DNA of 64,000 nucleotides. Source: Carettochelys insculpta (Eukaryota > Chordata > Testudines > Carettochelyidae). A program made the translations under genes and the position numbers. Location: the NCBI RefSeq assembly GCF_033958435.1, contig NC_134138.1, positions 30,906,598 to 30,970,597 of the forward strand. Reading direction: 5' to 3'. Numbering within the stretch: position 1 is the first letter of the stretch; each line of letters begins with the position of its first letter. Shown here in pieces: positions 55,929 to 64,000 of the stretch. The notes beneath the pieces are model-generated. The model saw only the letters and a program-made list of their open reading frames with translations. It made no database searches and was not told the origin of the DNA.

Positions 55929-56997
55929 TTAGTGTATTAACAATTGCTGCTGAGTGTTTGACATGATGTAGCATCTGCTAAAGCGGATATTAGTCCCTGA
56001 GCTTGCGGAGCAGGAGATGTTATGCCCCTGTTGCAGTATGTTCCCCTCCCAGAGCCTTTAAAGGCAAACTGCATTGAACAATGGAACTGCCTGAGTAAGT
56101 GAAATAAATGCCTGAAAAACAAGTCATTAACAGATTGTAACATTTATAATGACATTACTTATGCTTATTGCATAACAGAACCAGTATTGCTTCAGCCATC
56201 CTGGCTTCTATTGTCTTTCAAATTGAACACACTCTTTTACTGTTTATATAAGAAAATGTCTGGTCTGGTCAACAATTCTGTTTATCTTTCATTGAAAAAA
56301 GAGGTAAGCCAAGGTGCCTGGCACCCCTGTGACAGACTGAATGCCTTCAATGCCTATAGGACAGTGGAAGTCAAGGGCACTTAGCACCTTCCAGGATGGA
56401 ACCCCAAGTCACTGAAACACACGCAAAGGGTAACACTCAGGGCCTGCATGTGAATTTATGATGCTCTGCCTTTAGCATGTTTGAGTCTATAGACTCAGGA
56501 ATGGATTGCACTCTGCCCTAGAGAGGGTTGGTTTTTTTGTCCCTGTCTGTGATGGAGACCATAGTATGTTTAATATTCTGCAGTTTAATATTTAATGGAG
56601 ATCTTCATTTAATAATCAAGCCAAGTATAATGGAAGACAAGTTACTTTTGAGTTTCAAAAATATTCATCATCTGACTTAACTGTTTCACACCACCTCATG
56701 CGAGGGCTCAGGAAGAAAGGAACAGCTTGTCATCACATTCTGCCCTTGATGACGTGTGCACATTCCCACTGACTCCTGTGGAAAGGAAATTTGAGAGTAG
56801 CATTTTGGCCAAGTGTTAGATCAATCTTTTCAGTGCAGGAACACTACAGAAAAGCAAAACCTTATGTAGATATCTGACGTGGTAAAAACAAACATATTGG
56901 TAGATAGTGAGGTGGCACCTAGTGCTAGCCTGATGTTAGTACATAAAGTAAAAAGAGGGCCTGTTCAGCCCCTGGATTGTGGGTATTTAGCAAACCA
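55929..56997. other. 1.1 kb without recognised gene
   Basis: Unique-looking; no exon recognised. Confidence 0.45.
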
Positions 56998-57215
56998 TAA
57001 AAGCTGCCATACTGGGTCACACCCTGGTGCATCTTTCCAGTATCCTGTCTCCAACCCAGGCCTGGCTCAGAGCTTCAAGAGGAATGTACAGAACAGGGTG
57101 ATTTGGAGTGATCAGCTGCCATTGTCTACACCCCAGCTTTTGGTAGTCAGACTTTTAAGGTTACCCCGACCATCTTGGCTAATAGCCTTCTATGGACATA
57201 TTCTCCATGAACTCA
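56998..57215 (-). mobile_element. CR1 LINE 3' end fragment
   Basis: GCTGCCATACTGGGTCACAC + CCTGGTGCATCTTTCCAGTA + TCCTGTCTCCAACC, then TTTTGGTAGTCAGACTTTTA and CCATCTTGGCTAATAGCCTT, in the order of the reversed CR1 tail. The terminal octamers are lost. The 143-codon plus frame across it is chance. Confidence 0.85.
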
Positions 57216-57584
57216 CCCAGTTCTTTGTCTTCAGTGCAGCAGTGCTGGTGAGAGAGTACAGCATGGAGCTGCAGGGTCAGCCACCTGCTGCTCAGGACAT
57301 GCAGGGATGAGTCAGGGGAGGCGCATGGGTCAGCAGGTAATGGCAGGGAAGAGACCTGGCCCTGCACATTTGTGGAGCCAAGCCCCAGGCCTGGAATATT
57401 GCTCAAGCCAGACACCTTGGGCTCGTATAACTCACTGAAACTGATGCCCAGGGCAGCCCCCTGGTTGCTTACCCCTGATGCTGGACCTGCAGACCCACGT
57501 TCAATTTCTCTGTCCTGCCTCGTGGAGATGTTAATTGAACTGATCTCTTGCTTCCTTGTGCAAAAATAATTACCTAATCATTGG
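57216..57584. other. No gene seen
   Basis: GC-richer unique-looking sequence. Confidence 0.4.
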
Positions 57585-57780
57585 GCCAAAGAGAAAGGGA
57601 GAGAGGTTTGGATGCTGTAGCCCAGTGGTTAGAGTGTGAAGTGAGACACCAGGTTTACAGTCAGTGCTCCAGAGGAACAGCTCTAAGAGATGAGACAGAA
57701 AGACTTCCTGTCGAGTACCCCATAGCTGAGTGCTCTCTTCAGCATTTCCTATTGGTGAGCTTTGATGATTTCTTGTTCAG
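57585..57780 (+). mobile_element. tRNA-derived SINE, second type
   Basis: Perfect A-box match TAGCCCAGTGG at 57618-57628 followed by TTAGAGTG, and a degraded B box GGTTTACAGTC at 57652-57662. The spacing is that of a Pol III tRNA promoter. The downstream body differs from the Cry SINE and has no CR1-like tail. Confidence 0.55.
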
Positions 57781-58114
57781 ACTGCTGGTTTTGTGGATGT
57801 CATTCTTAAGAGCCTAAGTCTCCCATACATGGTATAGGGAGCCTAATTCGAATTGGAAATTCCTTTGGGTGGCCAAGCACTTAGGCTGTGGCCACACTTG
57901 GCCAAAACTTCAAAATGGCCATGCAAATGGCCGTTTTAAAGATTACTAATGAGGTGCTGAATTGAATATTCAGCGCCTCATTAGCATTAGGATGCTTCCA
58001 GCTGCAGCGCTTTGAAAGCAGTGCTTTCGAACGTGCATGGCTCAGTGCAGCTAGAGAGGGGTCCTTTTTGAAAGGCCCTTGCACATTTCAAAAATCCTCT
58101 TATTCCCCTCTACT

Positions 58115-58503
58115 GAGTGTGGCTACACTTACATTCCTCTTTCGAAAGAGGTATGCAAATGAGGTAAATAGAAAATTCAAATGAGGTATAAATTTGCATA
58201 TTCTTATTTCAAAAGAGCTTTCAAAAGAAGAAAGCCAGTGTAGACACTGCTCTTTCAAAAGTAAACCCCATCTTTGAAAGAATCCTTCTTCTCATTAAAT
58301 AAAGGGAAGACGGATTCTTTCAAACAAGGGTTTACTTTCAAAACAGTAGCATCTACACTGGGTTTCTTCTTTCGAAAGAAGCTCTTTTGTAACAAGAATA
58401 TGCAAATGAGGTGCTAAATACGCAAATTTATACATCATTTCTGTTTTCGATTTACTTCATTTTCACACCTCTTTTGAAAGAGGAATACAAGTGTAGACAC
58501 ACC
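58115..58503. mobile_element. Nested fold-back MITE, 389 bp
   Basis: Ends GAGTGTGGCTACACTTACAT + TCCTCTTTCGAAAGAGG and CCTCTTTTGAAAGAGGAATA + CAAGTGTAGACACACC. The whole element is an inverted repeat: TATGCAAATGAGGTAAAT, TTGCATATTCTTATTTC, AAGAAAGCCAGTGTAGACAC and GTAAACCCCATCTTTGAAAG all have mirrored partners. Same family as 61400-61790. Confidence 0.9.
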
Positions 58504-58505
58504 AT

Positions 58506-58668
58506 GGCCGTGTCTACACAAGCCTCAAACTTTGAAATGGCCACGCAAATGACCATTTCGAAGTTTACTAATGAAGCGCTGAAATGCATATTCAGCGCTT
58601 CATTAGTAAACTTCGAAATGGTCATTTGCATGGCCATTTCGAAGTTTGGGGCTCGTGTAGATGTAGCC
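58506..58668. mobile_element. Nested near-perfect palindromic MITE, 163 bp
   Basis: GGCCGTGTCTACACAAGCCT to GGGGCTCGTGTAGATGTAGCC, flanked by CAT at 58503-58505 and 58669-58671. Arms of about 80 bases pair almost completely. The centre is GCGCTGAAATGCATATTCAG + CGC, and CATTTCGAAGTTTACTAATG is mirrored by CATTAGTAAACTTCGAAATG. Related to the right half of 37732-38018. Confidence 0.92.
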
Positions 58669-58902
58669 CATGAGAGGAATAAGGGGATTTCCAAATGTGT
58701 GGGGTCCTTTCTAAAAGGATCCCCGTGTAGCCACACTGAGCCACACATGTTTGAAAGTGGCACTTTTGAAGCACCACAGCCGGAAGTGTCCTAATGCTAA
58801 TGAGGCTCTGAATAGTCAATTCAGCGCCTTGTTAATAATCTTCTAAATGACCATTTGCATGGTCATTTAGAAGTTTTGGCCAAGTGTGACCACAAAAGGT
58901 TA

Positions 58903-60650
58903 GCTGCCGCTATGCTGAATGTTGCAACACCCTGGTGCCCCTTGTGAATCCCATCCAAGATGTCAACAACAGCTACAAAGCCATTCCCAGAGGTTCTTCA
59001 AACTGGCTGAGAGATGTGCTTATTTAGGGCCAACCTCACGCTGCTTGTGACAGTGGGATTCTATTGTGCTGGGTCTAGATTTGCTGTCTTCTCAATTGTG
59101 GCAGATTTTGAAAATCTGACCCTGACTGCGGGTGCTGATGGTCTCTCTCAAAAACACTGGCTTTGATCTTAGCAATGGAGTCATACGAGCTGCAGGTAGT
59201 CAACAAAGGCTGCCTGCCATTGTGAACTAACACATAAGTGGTCAGACTGAGTGGTCACTTGCAGGCCACCAGCCACCCACCCAATGTTTCTGACAGCTTC
59301 ATGTGCCTCCTTTTGACTTAAATAATGAGCCTTAGCCAAACACAAAAGCTTGATTGTCTCCTCCAATCAGGGTCATTCCTCTGAAGAGCTAGGGTCCACT
59401 GTAACCCATATTCCCTGCTTATATCAGTGAGCTATTGTGTGGCAGCCATGGCCTGCAGAGCCAACTTTGAGATCTTTAATATTTTATCCTAATTGGAGAT
59501 GCTGGCAGGTTAAGGGCCATCCTAGGTTGTAAAGTCTTGTGAGATTGCAGAAGATTTTATCTGTAAAGTGTCATGCACACTCTGGTGCTGCACAACTGGA
59601 TTGTGCCACGATTTGACTCAGTTGTGTGTTCCCAGTTGATAAGCATTTTTAAAGTAAGACTATCGTTGATTGTCAGTCATTGCCAATTATTGGATGATTT
59701 ACCAAAACTTTAAAGCAACCAGAGCACCTGATTTCCTCCTTATCTGCCAAGTTAATCCAGTATCAGTCCTCGGCAGTCTTAAAATACGAGACTAAATATT
59801 TCAGGAATAAATTAAAGATCAGTGGGAATGGCTTTTAAATCCTTCTCATTAATCTGCCAGAGACCCAAGATAAAAATAATTACCGTTTAAAATCTTACAT
59901 AGGTTTTCATTAAAATCCATCTAGACTTTTCAGTAAAGGTTTACTGCTCAATGGCAATTGGTAGAGATGCTGTCGAGGGAAGCAGATGTATTATCCATTT
60001 TTATAGCAATGTAAAAGGAAATATAATACATTAGTTAATTGTAGCCAAAAGTTAATATCTTCTATTCTGTGCCAGTGTATTGATTAGATGCAACGCATGG
60101 CAGCTCTGTGTCACTCTGGAGATATGATGTGTTCCCCTGACTGAAGTTGGACATAGGTAACAGTGATTGTTCTAGTATTCTAAAGGTATGATTATTACTT
60201 GCTGTGTGAGTCTCTGTGAGGAGGAGAAGAGGCTCAGTAGAACTGCTATTCCTTCCTTGTTCAGGTGGTGCAGAGAGGGGGGAAATGAATGGAGCTATGA
60301 CTCTCTCCACCCAGGGCTCTGGCCCATTGAGCTGAACTGATGCTTCTGGTATAGTTTAAGTATAGAATGGTATGCATCTGGTATAGTTCAAGAACTGATG
60401 AGTTTTCTTCTGGAGTAAAGGGAAGAACAGGGAGCTGGGGGAAGGAAATTTGCTTTTTGGAGTCTACAACATTTCCACCAATGACAGCTGCACTTGCAGA
60501 TGGCAGAGACAGTATTCCTAGTGTATATAATATGTCTCTATTAATTCCTGATCTTTTCCATATACAAAAAAAGACTAAAACACTCCAGTTCCTCTCCATG
60601 GAGAATCAAGCAGGACAGACATGAAGTAAAGGGGTTTGAATGCCTTACAC
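58903..60650. other. 1.7 kb without recognised gene
   Basis: Unique-looking. 59640-60010 is repeat-free and evenly composed (AGTAAGACTATCGTTGATTG ... CTCATTAATCTGCCAGAGAC), a candidate for conserved noncoding DNA. No exon recognised. Confidence 0.4.
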
Positions 60651-61804
60651 CAGCATTTCCCAAACTAATGTTACCATGGAACACTTTTGGGCTTGGAATA
60701 TATTGATGGAATGCGTACATGCTGGTTTGGGTGTGTGGGTGGGTTGGGTGTTTCATACTGAAAAATTGCCACACGTGATGCTCAGAATTTCAATTAAAAG
60801 AGTTAGGTTTTTAGATGTCTTTTTTTTTTTACAAAGAATAAAAAGTAATAAGAGAAAATCACCCAAATCAACAACTAATGCCCTTCTAACAAGAGGATGG
60901 TTAACAACCCTATAATTGTATATAAATATTAAAAATTAAGTACAAATCCAAAACCAAACATCAATATAACAGCCAAAAGAAGAGTGGTTAGTGTTGTTCT
61001 TTTGTCCCAAGTAGAAAGGATAATGTTCAAAAATGGACGGTCCCTCCTTAAAGCTTAAAAAAACATTTTTATGAAAAAGAAACACAAAACAAATTAGGAC
61101 TGGACAAATAGTTTAAAATTTTGTGTTTTTATAAATTTGTTATTTTTACAGAAAACAACTGGAAAATAAAAATAAGTAACATTTGATGGTTTTTTTTAAA
61201 GAGAAGAGAGTTTCAGCATCTCTGTTTTGGTATGAGTTGCATAATAACAGTCACATTATTATGAACAGCTTAGTATTTTTGATACACACGTGATTTCTTA
61301 TTTAATATTTTAGAAGTCAAATATTGCTAGCATCGACATTTTTTCACGGAACACCTAGTCACATTGTGCAGAAAACTAGTGTTCCATGGAACACAGTTTG
61401 ACTGTGTCCACATTTCCATTCCTCTTTCGAAAGAGGAATGCAAATGAGGTAAATCAAAATGCAAATGAGACACAGATTTGCATATCCAACACCTCATTTG
61501 CATATTCTTATTTCAAAATAGCTTCTTTTGAAAGAAGAAAACCAGTGCAGAAGCTGTTCTTTTGAAAGTAAACCCCATCCCTTTTTTATGGGAAGAAGGA
61601 TTCTTTCAAAGATGGGGTTTACTTTTGAAAGAGCTATGTCTACGCTGGTTTTCTTCTTTCGAAAGAAGCTATTTTGAAATAAGAATATGCAAATGAGGTG
61701 TCAGACATGCAAATCTGCACCCATTTGCATTTTCAATTTGCCTCATTTGCATACCTCTTTCAAAAGAGGAATGCAAGTGTAAACACAGCATTTGGGAAAT
61801 GGAG
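60651..61804. mobile_element. hAT-like element with a MITE inserted in its right terminal repeat
   Basis: Left terminus CAGCATTTCCCAAACTAATG + TTACCATGGAACAC. The right terminus is split: GTGTTCCATGGAACACAGTTT (ending at 61399), then a 391-bp MITE, then TTTGGGAAATGGAG. Taking out the MITE and one TTT restores an inverted partner of the left end. The interior is AT-rich and has no transposase. The CAG..GGTTCCCAAAC-type terminus suggests hAT; no 8-bp duplication was confirmed. Confidence 0.75.
61400..61790. mobile_element. Fold-back MITE, 391 bp, TTT target duplication
   Basis: Ends GACTGTGTCCACATTTCCAT + TCCTCTTTCGAAAGAGGAAT and CCTCTTTCAAAAGAGGAATG + CAAGTGTAAACACAGCA, flanked by TTT (61397-61399 and 61791-61793). 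The two arms of about 190 bases mirror each other along their whole length, with a short asymmetric centre near 61575-61595. Same family as 58115-58503. Noncoding. Confidence 0.92.
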
Positions 61805-62059
61805 GTGGTAGGTGGGGGTGGGGGTGATAATTAGTATGTCTGCAATGTGACCCATGTTGGCTAGAGATAGTTGGAAATTTTCTGTCAATACAGAGTTTTG
61901 CTGGAAAATGTCAGTTTGTCAAAGCAATAATGGCACGTGCAAACAATATGGGTTCAATGCAATTTTGTCACTCTAAAGGCAGGCTTCTGATGGAACCCTG
62001 CCTGCCAGGCTAGCTTCTCGTGGAAACTTCCCTGCCAGGTCAATTGGCAGGTTAGTGGG
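61805..62059. other. No gene seen
   Basis: G-rich start (GTGGGGGTGGGGGTG near 61815), otherwise nothing recognised. Confidence 0.4.
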
Positions 62060-62254
62060 CATTTATGTGTGGAATTCCATTTATGTGTGGAATAAATTTT
62101 CTCACATGCACCATGGCACTTGTGGATGTGAACCACCAATAGAAACACATGCAGCCCGCTGTGCGTACCTATGGGGACTCTGCTAATTGGCTGGGCAGCT
62201 CCTGAATCTCTCCTGGGTGGCCACCCTAGTGCTCAGCTTACAGGGAACACTGCT
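62060..62254 (-). mobile_element. Degraded copy of the hAT-like element at 22490-22686
   Basis: The reverse complement starts CAGTGTTCCCTGTAAGCTGA + GCACTAGGGTGGCCACCCAG + GAGAG, matching the left part of the 22490 copy. It continues to GAGAAAATTTATTCCACACA. The far terminus is not clear. A 17-bp TTATGTGTGGAAT... unit is duplicated at about 62063-62096. Confidence 0.65.
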
Positions 62255-63955
62255 GCTAGGTAAGTCAGACTTCTAGTATCTACTGTGCTGACACAGCCCT
62301 GCCATGCCAGGATTTCAAGGAATGTCAAAATTTCTCATGAGCCATCGGTGCTGACTCCCTGAGGTCAAGGGGAGTGAGTAGGGTGCTTAACCACTGCTCC
62401 CCCCTAGGCTGCGCACTACTACAAACCTTCCCCTATGCTTCACCTCTCCACATCTTCAACCATGTTGCACTCCCTCCGGCCTCTTCATACCCCCCACTTC
62501 TCTCACTTCCCCCCATGACTCCTGCACACCTGTGAGCAGCTGATCGCTGGTGGACTGTGCTGTGGGAGTGAGGGGAGCAGCTGGTCTGTGCAGCCCACTT
62601 GTAGGCAGGAGGCATGGTTGGTAGAGCTAATCTGCAGGGCTGCTGGTAAGTGCTGAGATCTCAGTATTATTTTACAGTGAGTTCTCCAGCTCCAAAGCAG
62701 TCACAGAGTTGGTGCCTATGACCATAAATCCTGAGATCTGTCATGCTCTAGTGTCAACCCAAACCTTCATGGTACATGCCATAAGCAATGGTTGCTACAT
62801 AAACTAATGGCTGAAGAATGGTTGCAGGACTAGTCCATGCCCCAAGTTCTGGATCAAAGGCCAGGATTCTACCCTGTTTGCAGGTCCTCCATGCAAAGTT
62901 CATTTATTTCCTTCTCACATAGGGGTTGAAGGTGTGCAATTAAAAAGAAAAGTGGTAGCAAGCTTGGTAGAAGAGGCCCGAGAAAGGTTCTAGCAGTGAA
63001 GCAGGGAGAGAATAGCTTAGGAGAGAAAACAGGAAAAATAACTGTGCTTAGTGCTGCAATAGATCGGGCCTGTGAGTCTTTTCCACAGTCACATGACCCA
63101 AGGGATGAGAATTTATGTATAAACAAAGCAAATTGCTTATGAACAAACAGATTTACCATGTGTTTTCTCAGACTGATGAGAATTGAAGGGGTTGGTAATT
63201 CTTGGGAAGATCTTCCCAGATCTTGCCTGTATTGTTTATAAAATTTGTTTCTCATCTAATTTTCCTCTTGTCCTGCTTTATTCATGTTGAGATGATTTCC
63301 TTGATGAAATATTCTTTTTATAAAATCTGACATTTAAAAGTCATTTGAAATTCAGTGTTAATGAAAACAAGAATATAAATCACTCAGAAGTTTGACACCA
63401 ATAATTATTGTATTGAGGTAACTAAATAGACTCAGAGATACGTTAGTATCCTTGTACTAGACTATTGTTTTCATTTAAAACCAATAATTTTATAAGAACA
63501 GAATTGCCAGGGTGTTCAGACAGAACACTAAATGATTCACATACTGGCATACAGCTGTCATTCTTAATTATAACCTATTGACAACTCTCTGTTATCTTTT
63601 CATTTTAAACGTGATATGTATTGTATTTCTGTAATGTTGTACTTGATTGTTACAATAAAGTAGCATTTAAGAGTAAGGATCACAGAAGTTATAATTGGTT
63701 AATCCCTACTAGATGATTTAATTCATCTCCGCTGCCAATTTTGACTTGTACCTCCCGGCGCATACAATGAAGTTAACATTTTTCCAGAAACCAACCACAA
63801 CAGAGATCCACCAAAACTTTCAAGTTTAGTGCTTTTATCTTTAAAAGCACAGAATTAGCCTTTAATGTCTCATTATTTTTAAATAAAATTAAAAAATCAT
63901 CAAATCATCATGTAGTGAGAAAAAACATTTGTGGTGACATTATTTTTTTAAAATG
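62255..63955. other. 1.7 kb without recognised gene
   Basis: Unique-looking. 63270-63720 is AT-rich and repeat-free. Frames up to 128 codons (62869-63255, minus) show no domain. Confidence 0.4.
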
Positions 63956-64000
63956 AAGTAAACCCTCGATTTAATGGACTAATGGTTGGAAAGGGTGTCC
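63956..64000. mobile_element. Left end of a Tigger/pogo-like element, cut by window edge
   Basis: AAGTAAACCCTCGATTTAAT + GGACTAATGG is a better-preserved version of the terminus at 40301 (CAGTAAACCCTGTATTTAAC + AAACTAATGG). Confidence 0.65.

Larger units (their letters stand above)
57894..58899. mobile_element. Fold-back MITE interrupted at its centre by two other MITEs
   Basis: TTA at 57891-57893 and 58900-58902 flanks inverted ends GGCTGTGGCCACACTTGGCC + AAAACTTC and GAAGTTTTGGCCAAGTGTGACC. The two halves mirror each other. The left half ends in AAATCCTCTTATTCCCCTCT near 58113; the right half resumes CATGAGAGGAATAAGGGGAT at 58669. The outer element alone is about 450 bases. The interruption lies at the tip of its hairpin. 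Noncoding. Confidence 0.88.

Noticed and set aside
56879..57310. 143-codon plus frame
   Set aside because: It crosses a reversed CR1 tail; no recognisable protein.
1..64000. CRISPR array, operon, bacterial promoter or riboswitch
   Set aside because: No regularly spaced repeats or bacterial gene layout; all repeat content is of vertebrate transposon type.
1..64000. Genomic tRNA or rRNA genes
   Set aside because: The tRNA-like A and B boxes found belong to SINEs with CR1-like or other non-tRNA bodies; no complete cloverleaf was recognised.

Overview
This window looks like noncoding DNA of a reptile, most likely a cryptodiran turtle. The evidence is the repeat content. There are many CR1 LINE pieces of the turtle type, with 3' ends made of TTCTTATG or ATTCTATG octamer runs. 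There are tRNA-headed SINEs whose 3' tail matches CR1 (the Cry/Pol III SINE arrangement known from cryptodires), and large numbers of short DNA transposons whose ends read GGCTRTGTCTACAC and GTGTAGAYRTAGCC. I found no convincing host exon. Almost every long open frame lies inside a transposon or is a chance frame.

Layout. 1-1281: GC-rich end of a PIF/Harbinger-like transposon with a broken Myb/SANT gene. 5-10 kb: a CR1 on the minus strand and two Tigger/pogo-like elements. 11.7-13.6 kb: a TAA-flanked MITE and an old MIR-like repeat. 14.2-19.5 kb: a two-gene Harbinger relic (DDE transposase on plus, Myb/SANT-protein tail on minus) abuts an RTE-type LINE that is split by a CR1. 19.5-30 kb: scattered MITEs, a hAT element, SINEs and a CR1 tail. 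30.7-31.9 kb: a probable endogenous-retrovirus LTR plus leader. 32.4-39.1 kb: dense MITEs, including a Harbinger element nested in a Tigger element and a MITE between two others. 40.3-46.8 kb: a Tigger-type element, the 3' half of an RTE LINE, a fold-back retroposon, a SINE and a long palindromic element. 46.8-52 kb is mostly unique sequence. 52-64 kb: CR1 tails, more MITEs, and two striking nests of transposons inside transposons.

How the pieces relate. The DNA transposons fall into autonomous-derived copies (Harbinger, Tigger) and nonautonomous fold-back elements, several of them almost perfect inverted repeats over their whole length. Insertion order can be read directly: Harbinger into Tigger (33 kb), a CR1 inside RTE (17-18.6 kb), a fold-back element into the terminal repeat of a hAT-like element (61.4 kb), and two elements into the hairpin centre of a third (58.1-58.7 kb). 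Three copies of a Penelope-like fold-back repeat (32.9, 43.7 and 52.0 kb) each sit between 10-13 bp target duplications. Family names come from recognition of motifs and recalled consensus features; no database search was run.
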